Source: Ciona intestinalis (lineage: Eukaryota > Chordata > Ascidiacea > Phlebobranchia > Cionidae). Taken from it: 64,000 bases of DNA. A program made the translations under genes and the position numbers. This document shows, piece by piece, positions 50,306 through 60,300 of this stretch (the first letter of the stretch is position 1; the number at the start of each line of letters is the position of its first letter). Where the stretch lies: assembly GCF_000224145.3 (NCBI RefSeq), contig NC_020168.2, forward strand, positions 5,685,730 to 5,749,729. Reading direction: 5' to 3'. The notes under the pieces were generated by a model that saw only the letters and a program-made list of their open reading frames with translations, was not told the DNA's origin and made no database searches.

Positions 50306-51204
50306 TGGTACCCTTTCTATTTCTTTTATTATGTCAAATTTAAATTACCACATTTTTGTTGTGACGGTTTTAGGCCACCTACCTATAGTGAGTGACTTTT
50401 AATCTTTTAATTACTTTTTTTGCTGCTGTTATTCGTGGACAATCTAAGAATGTTTTAACTATAATTATACATACATGCAATAGTTTCTTTGCATTTTGTT
50501 CCCACCGTTCGCACGAAGCATAATATAAACGCAGTAAAACACCTTTTAACTGCATAAATGCACTTGAAAATTGTAGCAATCGCCAAAATTGTTTTGCTTG
50601 TAGCTTTATTTATACTTTTGTTGCAGTGGGTTTTATTCTCGCTATTATGCGTTCGATTACTGCCTTTTGTTCCCTGTATACTAACAACATGAGAATTTGT
50701 GTAACGATATTGATTGCACTTTGTGACAGACTTCAGCTGGCATCGACACGACTGTATTAAATACTGAATGCAATAGATTAGGCTCAGGAAGAATTTAGTT
50801 TCCAGTAAGCCACAAGCGTACATTAGCCGCAAGCATAGACACCTAAACATCTATGCCGCAAGCGCATCCAGAAGCGCTGAGCCGTAAACTTTAAAAGAAA
50901 TCGTGCGGGGATTTCAACAAGAGTGTGAGCGTTTTGAATTTAGTTTTTTTGTTACAAGTCAGGTCGCAGTCCAGCAAATGATATAAAGGAGAGTACTTTT
51001 TGTTAACAGATTCGCTGACACGTTTATAGTTCACTGCATCCATTGAGTGCTTAGTCACTGCAGCATTGCAGCAGGTTAGAATCGTACTCGCATACTTACT
51101 GTAATGTTTAAATTTTTAGTTTGCCTTCCTAATTACCACAATAACATGGGCTATTGCAGTGGGTAATATGGTACTATGGTAAGATAAAATATTTGGTGAA
51201 GATC

Positions 51205-51400
51205 CCCCCCCCCCTTTTTTTGCTAACCACTAACCTCCAACTACTAACTCCTATAACCACCAAACCCTAACTACTAACCCATATTTATTAATTTATACCT
51301 ACTGGCCAGTGGCCACTAACGTTATAACGTAACCCCTAACCATTAGATCAACATGGTAACACCTAACCCCATTCTCTAAACTTCAACACTTACCACCAGC
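51205..51400. repeat. C-run and degenerate CTAAC-rich repeat
   Basis: CCCCCCCCCCTTTTTTT is followed by about 180 bases dominated by variants of ACTAACC and CTAACCC. The strand is strongly purine/pyrimidine skewed but is not a regular array. Confidence 0.55.
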
Positions 51401-51771
51401 CTATTCTGCTATGTACCGGAGGATTCTTTACTAGTGTTAATTATTTAAATGTTGAATATATGTCCCAACCTACAATACTATATTTGGTGACTGGTTTAGT
51501 GGTGTCAACGCTACATTACGGGTTAGGTAGTTTCCTATGCAACCTTTAATCTACCACAAGGCAGGTTAATTAAGGATGCATATTTTACACATTTTTAAAG
51601 TTAATTTTTAATTTTTGACATGAAGATGCCTTTTTCTTCTTTACCTAGTGATTAGTGATATAGGCTACCTTGTAGTAATGTTAATGTACAACCTGATCTA
51701 GATGATAAAAGGTTGTTATTTTAAAAAGGAAAAACTGAATATTTCATAACTGAATATTTCATGTGACTAAA

Positions 51772-52110
51772 ATGACATCCAAAAACGATGCTACAGCTCC
51801 AGACTTTGACTGTGAATATTATAATGATGAATACAAAGCTTGTCGACAATTACGAAACAAATTTCACCAGTTTTATGCCTATGGTGTTATGAACAAAATA
51901 GACTGTAACAGATGGAAGCTGGATTTTAAAAACTGTCGTGCTTGGAGAGATTTAAATGACAATGCAGCCAAAACTGCTTTAGTGGAGAGCGAACGGACCA
52001 GACAAGCTGAAATAATGAACAATAGAACTACTGTATGGGAATATAGACAAAAACCACCACATATGTGGCATTTTCCTGGAAATGTATCAGAAAGCAAGCT
52101 GAACACCTAA
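51772..52110 (+). CDS. C22orf39/PANTS-like small protein
   Basis: Single exon of 112 aa starting MTSKNDATAPDFDCEYYNDE. The two-part cysteine pattern (C..Y..E.K.C, then C.RW..D...C..W) followed by SERTRQAEIMNNRTTVW and the tail PPHMWHFPGN matches the UPF0545/C22orf39 family. In mammals this protein is called PANTS and has a role at synapses; its molecular function is not settled. An ATG 11 bp upstream is out of frame and stops at once, so 51772 is the start. The ABCC5-like gene begins 200 bp downstream on the same strand. Both genes lack introns, which suggests co-transcription or joint retroposition. Confidence 0.88.
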   Translation: MTSKNDATAPDFDCEYYNDEYKACRQLRNKFHQFYAYGVMNKIDCNRWKLDFKNCRAWRDLNDNAAKTALVESERTRQAEIMNNRTTVWEYRQKPPHMWHFPGNVSESKLNT

Positions 52111-52300
52111 ATAATTTATCTTTATGTATATATACTAGGCCTATAGCTTGTTAAAATACGTAAATAATTAAGTTTACCAAGGTGATGTTTTTTGGGCTAA
52201 TCAAAATTGTTTTTTCTCATAGGTTTCAAAATGAATTGGTATGTTTAAAATGTTAGCATACCGAATTAGCCATTAATTTAAAACATTTGTATGGTGCTAT

Positions 52301-52309
52301 AGTTAAAAC
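52301..52309 (+). promoter_or_regulatory. Possible splice acceptor just before the ABCC start
   Basis: GGTGCTATAG ends 7 bases before the ATG. In tunicates many mRNAs receive a spliced leader at such sites, so this could be a trans-splice acceptor of a downstream operon gene. The polypyrimidine tract is weak, so this is only a suggestion. Confidence 0.3.
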
Positions 52310-55300
52310 ATGTCTGGTGAAAAGGCAACTGTTTCAAGTGTGGACGAAGAAGCAATATGTGAGTCGCAGCAGCTTTTAAATTGCCAACCAAATGAAACAT
52401 TGAATGAAACGGATGATTCACTCCTTCAAGTTCCAGCCGCTCGTGTCAAGTCAAGGTCACCCATTGAAAAATATAAACCATCGTTAAAAACTTTGATTCC
52501 AATAAGGCCCTTTGCAAATGACGATCAGGACCACCCCAATGATAATGCTGGTCTTTTTTCAACCATGACATTTTCATGGTTCACAGGACTCATTTGGAGA
52601 GCGTTTCGTAAACCTCCTTCTGCAAATGATCTCTGGCAGCTGTCTCAATACGACCGCACAGAACCAAACTACATCAGGATGTTGCGTTTCTGGAACGAGG
52701 AAGTAACAACTTATGGTGTTGAAAAGGCTTCATTGTTAAGAGTGTTTTTCCGGTTTGTTCGAACACGAATGCTTATCACAATCTTCTGCACCTGCATTTT
52801 TAGCACTGTTGTGTTTGTTAGCAGTGGTATCATCTTGCGAAAGCTAATACATCACGTATCCCATCCAGAATCTACATTGCATGAGGGCTTAGTTCTTGTT
52901 GGCATTCTCGCTGCAACAGAGCTTACAAGGGCTTTCTGTTTGACAGCAGTTTATGTTATAAACTATAGAACAGCAGTCAGAAGCCGTGCTGCCCTTCTCA
53001 TGATGATTTTTAACAAAGTTTTACGCCTTTCGCATATGACTGGCACTGCATCTGCAGGGGAATTGGCAAATATTTGCTCCAATGATGGTGATAGACTTTT
53101 TGAGCTATGCAGAACTGGTAACATAGTAATCATGGGCCCTGTTTTGTTCATAAGTGGGACTGCATATGTTTGCGTTTTGCTTGGTCCTATTGGTTTGATT
53201 GGGTCGGCCATTTTTATTCTAATGATCCCCATTCAAGCAGTAGTCGTGAAATTCATGAATGCTGTTAGGCAAAAAGCAATTGCTTTTACTGATGAAAGAG
53301 TGCAGAAAATCAATGAAATTTTGACATCAATAAAGCTAATCAAGATGTATTCATGGGAAGAATCGTTTGCCAAGATCATTGAAGACGTGCGGAAAAAGGA
53401 GCTTGCAGCACTAAAAGTGGTCGGATTAATGGCCAGTGTGAGTGTAAGCACGGCATTCCTCACCCCAGTCGTTGCTTCTGTTATAATGTTTACCGCTTAT
53501 TTGTGCCTCGGTCATAATCTTAATGCAGAAACCGCTTTCACTTCAATTGCTCTATTCAATGTGATGTCCTATGGACTAAAGCTGATGCCAATATCTATAA
53601 AAAGCATTGCAGATGGAGTGGCGTCTATTAAACGAATCCAGAAAATCCTGTGTTACATTGATTTGGTGGAATATGTTAACACAGAAACAAAAGATAAAGA
53701 AAATGCAATTGAAATACAAAATGCTTCACTGTCTTGGGATGCAAAGTCAAGTATTGATTCCATTAATAACCAATCTAATGAAGATATGGAGCAGGAGAAT
53801 GACGGTCTTCTTGAGGATAAAGGAACAAAATCTTCCATTACACTGAAGAATATTGAACTAACTGTACCTAAAGGGGAATTAGTTGGTATTTATGGCTCGG
53901 TAGGATCTGGTAAGAGTTCCCTATTATCTGCAATTCTTGGGCAGTTAAAGCTTTTGGAGGGTTCAGTTGCTGTTTCCGGATCAATTGCTTATGCAGCTCA
54001 AAGTGCATGGCTAATGAATGCAACTGTGAGGGAAAATATTGTATTTGGTTCTTTATATGATGAAGTTTTATACAAAAAAGTTGTTTTTGCTTGTGGCTTG
54101 CTTCCAGATTTTGACATTCTGCCTTCAAGAGATCTGACTGAAGTTGGTGAACGTGGAATGAATCTCAGTGGAGGGCAGAAACAAAGGATTAGCCTTGCAA
54201 GAGCTTTGTATAGTGACCGAGATGTATATTTACTTGATGACCCTTTGAGTGCTGTAGATGCACATGTCGGAAAGCATATCTTTTCTGAAGCTGTTTTCTC
54301 TTTCCTAAAATCACGCAACAAAACCATCATTTTTGTCACGCACCAAACCCAATACCTTTTACACTGTGATAAAGTTTATGCAATGAAAGATGGGACATTA
54401 ACGGGAACCTCAGAACATCAACTGGATGCGAATGATCTTGAGATGTTGGAAAAAGAAGAGAATCAAAAGAGCAAAGCCTCACCTGGTAAACAAGCTCAAA
54501 GTACAACAGCTAAATCANNNNNNNNNNNNNNNNNNNNNNNNNNNNNNNNNNNNNNNNNNNNNNNNNNTCAAAAAGACATGGACGAAGTGGACACTGTACT
54601 GACGTTTTTGTGGGAAATGTTTTTCTTAAACTTCACTACACTACTGTTTGCTTGTGGCCTCATAGCTTATGTATTTCCTAAGTTCCTCATTATCTTAGCC
54701 ATAGTTCTGCCCATTGTTTTTTTGGCATACTATATTTTCAGACCTGCAGCTCGTGAGTTAAAACGCCTTGATGTTCTCAGTCGATCTCCATTTCTTTCCC
54801 ATATTACTGCAACCGTTAATGGTCTTGATTCTATACGAGCATATGGTCAGCGCAGTGTGTTTTCAGCTGAGTTCCAGAGACTTTTGGATGTTAATGGTGT
54901 GCCTTGTTACTTATTCGCCTGCGCAAATCGATGGCTCGCACTTAGATTGGATCTTGTTACTGTCATCAGTGGAATAGTGACCACTGTATTGGTAATCTTG
55001 AACAGTGGAGTTATCTCACCAGCAAGCGCTGGCCTTGCCCTTAGTTCTTCATTTCTAATGACTGGATTAATTCAGTTCACCATTAGGCTTTTAACTGAGT
55101 GTGAAGCCAGGTTTGTAACCTTTGACAGGATTAAATATTACATCACAAAAATACCTCAGGAAAAATCAGAGGGCAGCATCATCCCTATTGAGAGCTGGCC
55201 TGTGTCTGGAGTAATTGAATATTCCAATGTCAGCATGAGGTATAGAGCTGGACTACCTTTTGCACTGAAAGATATTTCTTTCCAAATAAAAGATAAAGAG

Positions 55301-55948
55301 AAAATAGGAGTAGTTGGTCGAACTGGTTCCGGTAAGTCATCTCTCGCTGTCACTTTGTTCAGACTTGTGGATATTTCAGCAGGTACAATCTCCATTGACG
55401 GTATTGACACCAAAGCAGTTTCACTTCACGCTCTTCGATCAAAACTCTCCATAATTCCCCAAGACCCAGTTTTGTTCTCTGGCTCAGTAAGGTACAACTT
55501 GGACCCATTTTCCGAATATTCTGATGAAGCTCTGTGGACTGCATTGGAGAAAACCCGTCTTAAACAGCTCATTTCCAGCCAAGAAGGACAACTTGAGAGC
55601 ATGGTGTTAGAAGGTGGTAGCAACTATTCTGTCGGTGAACGCCAATTAGTTTGCCTGGCCCGTGCCCTTCTGAGAAACAGCAAGATACTAATACTAGACG
55701 AAGCTACAGCTGCTGTTGATTCGGATACAGAAAAACTTGTGCATGAAATGACGAATGAAATGTTCACTGATTGTACGATCATCACCATTGCTCATCGCCT
55801 CTCATCAGTTACTTCATGTGATCGGGTTATGGTTCTCGGTGAAGGAGAGATATTGGAGTTTGATACACCAGATGTTTTATTATCAGATAAACAATCTCAC
55901 TTTTCTCGCATGCTAGCAGTGTTTGAATCCAATGCCCTGGTATCATAA
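52310..55948 (+). CDS. ABC transporter subfamily C, MRP5-like
   Basis: One uninterrupted frame, 1212 codons including 17 unknown ones, closest in my memory to ABCC5 (MRP5), an exporter of organic anions and cyclic nucleotides. The N-terminal AGLFSTMTFSWFTGLIWRAF is the family start. TMD1 is about 140-450. NBD1 has Walker A GSVGSGKS (about 528), signature LSGGQKQR (about 617) and Walker B VYLLDDP. TMD2 begins after the gap with KDMDEVDTVLTF. NBD2 has GRTGSGKSS (about 1002), signature SVGERQL (about 1106) and Walker B ILILDEAT. The 50-N gap (54518) falls where ABCC5 has about 190 residues holding the first helices of TMD2, so the protein is longer than it appears. No introns are visible in 3.6 kb, unusual here. 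An AG at 52301-52302 precedes the ATG by 7 bases. Confidence 0.93.
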   Translation: MSGEKATVSSVDEEAICESQQLLNCQPNETLNETDDSLLQVPAARVKSRSPIEKYKPSLKTLIPIRPFANDDQDHPNDNAGLFSTMTFSWFTGLIWRAFRKPPSANDLWQLSQYDRTEPNYIRMLRFWNEEVTTYGVEKASLLRVFFRFVRTRMLITIFCTCIFSTVVFVSSGIILRKLIHHVSHPESTLHEGLVLVGILAATELTRAFCLTAVYVINYRTAVRSRAALLMMIFNKVLRLSHMTGTASAGELANICSNDGDRLFELCRTGNIVIMGPVLFISGTAYVCVLLGPIGLIGSAIFILMIPIQAVVVKFMNAVRQKAIAFTDERVQKINEILTSIKLIKMYSWEESFAKIIEDVRKKELAALKVVGLMASVSVSTAFLTPVVASVIMFTAYLCLGHNLNAETAFTSIALFNVMSYGLKLMPISIKSIADGVASIKRIQKILCYIDLVEYVNTETKDKENAIEIQNASLSWDAKSSIDSINNQSNEDMEQENDGLLEDKGTKSSITLKNIELTVPKGELVGIYGSVGSGKSSLLSAILGQLKLLEGSVAVSGSIAYAAQSAWLMNATVRENIVFGSLYDEVLYKKVVFACGLLPDFDILPSRDLTEVGERGMNLSGGQKQRISLARALYSDRDVYLLDDPLSAVDAHVGKHIFSEAVFSFLKSRNKTIIFVTHQTQYLLHCDKVYAMKDGTLTGTSEHQLDANDLEMLEKEENQKSKASPGKQAQSTTAKSXXXXXXXXXXXXXXXXXQKDMDEVDTVLTFLWEMFFLNFTTLLFACGLIAYVFPKFLIILAIVLPIVFLAYYIFRPAARELKRLDVLSRSPFLSHITATVNGLDSIRAYGQRSVFSAEFQRLLDVNGVPCYLFACANRWLALRLDLVTVISGIVTTVLVILNSGVISPASAGLALSSSFLMTGLIQFTIRLLTECEARFVTFDRIKYYITKIPQEKSEGSIIPIESWPVSGVIEYSNVSMRYRAGLPFALKDISFQIKDKEKIGVVGRTGSGKSSLAVTLFRLVDISAGTISIDGIDTKAVSLHALRSKLSIIPQDPVLFSGSVRYNLDPFSEYSDEALWTALEKTRLKQLISSQEGQLESMVLEGGSNYSVGERQLVCLARALLRNSKILILDEATAAVDSDTEKLVHEMTNEMFTDCTIITIAHRLSSVTSCDRVMVLGEGEILEFDTPDVLLSDKQSHFSRMLAVFESNALVS
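54518..54567. other. Assembly gap inside the ABCC gene (50 N)
   Basis: The 50 N happen to keep the frame, but comparison with ABCC5 shows that roughly 550-600 bp of coding sequence (linker end and first part of TMD2) is missing at this point. Confidence 0.9.
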
Positions 55949-56739
55949 GTGCGGGTTAATTTTTCGATGCAATTTTGTAAATAGTGTGTATATACTGTGT
56001 TATAAATTTTGTGCATTGTGCTAAAAATTTTCCATTGATTATCACAGACCAAACTTTATGCTAAACATTTAAAGTTATTTTGTTTAAAGAGCAAATCAAA
56101 TTATTATTTTTTGTTTATTTGTTTGTTAGTTTTTGTTTTATTATTTATTAATCGTTTTTGTTTATTTACTCGTTTGTGTGTTAGCTATGTATTATAAAAC
56201 CAATTATACACAAATATTTCTCTGGTGTCTGATGTCTTTATCGTTTTCTTAACTCTGCATACACAACTCTCGTTGTACCCACTATTACACAAACACTTCA
56301 TATTCACAACTACTGTATATTGCCCATATTTAAATATTTTAAGGTTCCTAATACCTCCTCGGTACTTGCCTGTTGTATAGTTACTGTTGTTCAATAAATA
56401 TCTAGTATAATTACACAGGTTCCTCTTACAAAGTGTTTAACCATACCCAATTGTGTGAACTGATTTATGCTGTTTTCTGGTTATCTCACCAAGTGCTTCA
56501 AAGAGTTTTGTATAACACAAGCAAGTTATGTGTATATTGCATTAAATAACATTATATATGTTGTTCAATATTGTATAAATTCTTACTATCATTAATAATG
56601 TTGTTGTTACTTCTGCATTGTTTTATAATTAACAGACCAGCCAGAAGCTGAAGCCAATTTAATTTAATTTTTGTTACTAACACATTACAGAATCTAGTTC
56701 AAAACTGCTACATAGCCATTCCAATTATGCAAATTAAGC
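55949..56739. other. 3' flank of the ABCC gene
   Basis: AT-rich, no exon seen. Polyadenylation signal AATAAA at 56393-56398. Confidence 0.6.
56393..56398 (+). terminator. Polyadenylation signal of the ABCC gene
   Basis: AATAAA about 445 bp after the ABCC stop codon. Confidence 0.5.
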
Positions 56740-57695
56740 ATGAGTAGCCAACAACACAATCTTAAAATATCACAAGCCACTGGAATAGTTCGAGATGATC
56801 GAGGTAGTAAGTTTGTTACATTTATTTAAAAAGTAACTGTTGGTCTTTGTGCTTTAACTGCTTTGTGTATTTCTCACCCTGGTATATTATTGTTTCTTTT
56901 TTTAGGCTCTTGTTTATCATTCCTTTACTGTGCAGGATTTTCACTGCGAATTTAAGTTTGTTTTACGCCTCTTATTTTTGTAGTACACACCATATTTTAG
57001 GCTAATAATGTATTTTCTACCTACAGGTGTTGCTTTTATACCTGCCACCCAAAGACCTGATGGTACATGGAGAAAAGCACAAAGAGTAAAAGAAGGTTAT
57101 GTTCCAGATGAAGACGTAAAGAGGTATCTATCACCAACAGTTTAAACTTTTGTGTTTAATCCAAAAAACAAAATAAATTAATGCTCGTATATGTAGGTAT
57201 GAAACTTCTCGTGCTCGCAATAGAAGAAATGCTCCAGCTTGTCCTGGGTTGAGTCCTGATTTTGTTGCCCCAATTCAAACCAAGAAATCAGTTCCTGGTT
57301 TCAGTTCTTCTTCCACTGATGTAGAACTTCCTCTAAGCAAAGGAGCGAAGAAAAATCTCAAGCGGAAAGAGCAGAGGTTGAAAAAGAAGGGCGAGCAAAA
57401 TGAAGTCCTCATTCAGCAACAATACAATGATTTAGTCACGGGTGATAAGAATGTTTCTGAAATCACGGAAAAATTAGCTACAAGCCATGTCTCTTCCAGC
57501 AATGCCTCCTCACTTACTGACACTGAAGCAGCTGCAAAAAAAATTAAGAATTTAAAAAAGAAAATTCGTCAGATAGATGACTTGAAAGCAAAAATCGATT
57601 CTGGAGAGATATCAAAACCCGACAAAACGCAGCTTGAGAAAATACAAAAACGTCAAGAAATTATTGATGAACTAAATAAATTAGAGTCTTCATGA
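56740..57695 (+). CDS. PYM1: PYM (partner of Y14 and Mago) homologue
   Basis: Exons 56740..56803, 57027..57123 and 57197..57695, phases consistent, 219 aa, close to the usual length (about 200). The conserved N-terminus reads [20 protein letters not shown] followed by [13 protein letters not shown], the Mago-Y14 binding motif. A basic segment ([17 protein letters not shown]) and a C-terminal coiled-coil rich in Lys, Glu and Leu follow. PYM binds the exon junction core and the small ribosomal subunit and removes exon junction complexes from translated mRNAs in the cytoplasm. Polyadenylation signal at 57788-57793. Confidence 0.95.
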
Positions 57696-58673
57696 ATTAG
57701 TTACTTTTTATAGAATGAATTGTTCATGTTCACTAACTTTTATAGTTGTTTGAATCAATATAGTTTATGCGGGGTTGAGTATTTTGCAATAAACTACACC
57801 AACAAAGTTTTATGATTTCATTTATGTTTTACATTCATGTAAATTACCAAAAAATGAAAAAAAAATGCACTTATGATTAGTGACTATGTTTGTGTGTCTT
57901 GGCTCCAACATACAGAACGGTTATGGTTAAACTGTCTACAGCTGCCTAAATATCGCAGCCTCCGTACTGTTTCTGTAGTGTCGGCTTTTGGAATGTGGTG
58001 GTTAAGCCTGTGTTTCGGAGTCTACCTATATAACGAGGTATTAAAACTATAGTATCGGTCGCAATAGAAATTGTAGATGTGATTTTATTACGGTGTATGC
58101 TGCAACGGTTTCCAGGCAAAAACGGGAGCGTTCGTCGAAATTGCTGTATTTTTGAAATTACAGCTGACTTCAAAATGCCTCAGTTAAGACCCAGGTTCAG
58201 ACGTGAAGGTTGCACTCGCTATGAAAACTTAACAACCAATCGAAATGATTTATTGCAGAACGGTTAAAGCTGTGTTTCGCTGTAAGCTTAACGAGGTAGC
58301 GCTGTTTCTGAACTAAGTTACTGCATAGCCGCAAAAATCGTATTACAATTGGACCAAACAAGCTTGTAAGTTAATGTGTAACTTTTAATGGTCTAATATT
58401 TTCATTGCATTTTCTACTCTCCATAAAATCGCCTTTTGTGCTCGAGAAATATAGCAAACAGTTGCTTTAAAGCGACTAGGATCCAGACGCAAGTGTTACG
58501 GACAGAAGAATATCAAAAACCAACCACGTCAGCAGAAATATTTTTGTCAAACAGTACTACAGTAAATATAGCACTTTAAGTAAGTGTGTCACACCCACAA
58601 TTTAACCTATGGACCAGTTTTAGCGGATAGAGCTGTACGCTAGTTTACATAGGACGCTTATCGCTTGTCGGAG
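57696..58673. other. Intergenic DNA between PYM and the unknown gene
   Basis: Contains the PYM polyadenylation signal AATAAA (57788-57793). A short open stretch at 58174-58260 reads MPQLRPRFRREGCTRYENLT and ends in a possible donor (GAACG|GTTAAA). It could be an upstream exon of the next gene, but I cannot join it in phase. Confidence 0.5.
57788..57793 (+). terminator. Polyadenylation signal of PYM
   Basis: AATAAA 93 bp after the PYM stop codon. Confidence 0.7.
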
Positions 58674-59746
58674 ATGAGTCGGCCAAGCAGATTGGAATAC
58701 TCGCACCACTGTCTGGAACTTGTGGACGATTCAAGTGTAGAGGAATGCCAAGCATCTCAAACAGCATTGAACCAACGAAGACAGCTTAATAGGTGACTTC
58801 GCGTGTTGTGTTATATGAGATTCTAAGTTTGGTTCAGTTTGTGTTTGAAAAACCGATTGTGTGATAATGGGTTGCTAACTAAATAAATTGTTTGCTAATT
58901 GGTTAGCAGCGAAATACAATCTCTTTGTTTTAGTTATCGTTTTATACAGCCTGCCATACTTTTCTTGTTTTGTAGTTCAAACCTGTCATCCTCTTTTTTG
59001 TCATACTTGTTCTTGTTTTACAGTTTCAACGAACTTAACGATGATTATAATTCCGTTTGTTCACATCAAGATACTGCAAATAAGCGAACGGTTGTTGCCA
59101 CTATACTTACGGTAAGTGTTTGATATGTGACTGATTAACTGACATCTATTCCAAATTTAGTGTACGCTGGCACCATGAACTTTTATAGTCAAACCACATG
59201 AAAGGCCTTATGATAAAGCTGTTTGATCTTTGCGATTTGGCCAGATATAGCAGAGTGGGGAATATGGGACACCTTTTATTCCATTTTATCTTCCCATTTG
59301 GTAATAAACAAAGGACATTCAAGCAATTTTGAAACCGTATCTGTACGACTCCTAAGAATATTCTTAATTGTTTAAAACACGATCAGGATATTTGGAGAAT
59401 ATGTGCCAAATGTGTCCCATCTTACCCCACTCAGCTATACAATATAACATCAGTTTCAATACAAACTGTCGCCGAGATACAAAAATCTTGAATATATTTT
59501 CTTGCGGCATTTACACACTTTTACGTTTTCTTGTTGTAACAGTCGAGCTCCAAAGCAATGCAAACTCGTGAGGATCGCTATAGAATTGCTGACACAGCGG
59601 ATCAGCATGAACATAATGCGTATGAAAACGTCCAAGCAGAGTTTTACGGTGAGCATAAGGACTACAAATTAAAGGATGTGCAAACAGGATGTGGTGTTTT
59701 GCTGTTACAAATATTTTCTGACTGTTTTATAATTATGACAGATTAA
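58674..59746 (+). CDS. Unknown 136-aa protein, three exons
   Basis: Exons 58674..58792, 59024..59111 and 59543..59746 join with GT-AG ends and matching phases into 136 aa and are followed within 15 bp by AATAAA (59761). The start is MSRPSRLEYSHHCLELVDDS; the middle is SFNELNDDYNSVCSHQDTAN. The last exon is polar and charged (REDRYRIADTADQHEHNAYE, then NVQAEFYGEHKDYK) and ends in a hydrophobic tail, CGVLLLQIFSDCFIIMTD. NAYENV resembles a YxN-type SH2-binding tyrosine. I do not recognise a family. A MITE sits in intron 2. That it is a gene rests on the agreement of three phases and the polyadenylation signal. Confidence 0.6.
59245..59440. mobile_element. MITE-like element in intron 2 of the unknown gene
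   Basis: From TATAGCAGAGTGGGGAATAT to TGTCCCATCTTACCCCACTC, about 195 bp, sharing the inner words with the copy at 49225. Confidence 0.8.
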
Positions 59747-59760
59747 AATAATTTTAATTT

Positions 59761-59766
59761 AATAAA
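59761..59766 (+). terminator. Polyadenylation signal of the unknown gene
   Basis: AATAAA 15 bp after the stop codon at 59746. Confidence 0.6.
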
Positions 59767-60039
59767 CAAAAAACGCGTTGGCAATATGATGTGCCAACAC
59801 TTTTACGGTTGTGCCACCAAAACGATTGCGCCCAAAACTGTTGCGTCACCAACGGTGTCGTTTATATAAATAATATTATATGAATAATAAAGTGGTTATT
59901 CGTAATATGACGTACCCTTTCGCGTCCAGAAATGCGTGTTTTTATTTTGATGTTTGTCAAGTATATATGTTTGCTGAACAGGACACAGCAATATGCATAG
60001 ACAGTTTGTAAACAACACGTATGAACGGTTCAATCAAGA

Positions 60040-60252
60040 TATAGTAGGGTAAGACGGGTTTTCATTTTCTTTTTCTAAGCCATTTGGTAGTAAACAAAGA
60101 ATATTTACATAACTATATAACCGTCGGCCCGCGACTTTTAAGTGTTGTTAATTGTATTTTTTTGAGTGTTGTTAATTGTATAAACACGATCGGGAGATGT
60201 ATGATTTAAATTATTATAAAACAATTTTCGATCTTACTCCACCTAGTAATAG
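60040..60252. mobile_element. MITE-like element
   Basis: TATAGTAGGGTAAGACGGGT at the left and CGATCTTACTCCACCTAGTA at the right, immediately followed by a further left end (AGGTTGGGGTAAGATGGTCC) that runs into the P450 3' end, so two copies may abut. Confidence 0.65.
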
Positions 60253-60300
60253 CAGGTTGGGGTAAGATGGTCCATGCTTTCACTTTCTTTTTACATCTTC

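Larger units (their letters stand above)
50278..51771. other. 3' end of the PEAK-like gene and intergenic DNA
   Basis: A polyadenylation signal AATAAA lies at 50300-50305, only 23 bp after the stop codon. Around 51205-51400 the top strand is a C run followed by a T run, then many CTAACC/ACTAAC words. No exon recognised. Confidence 0.6.
59747..60300. other. Region between convergent genes
   Basis: Separates the unknown gene (plus) from the P450 gene (minus). It holds AATAAA (59761) and MITE-like sequence at about 60040-60290; nothing else seen. Confidence 0.6.
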
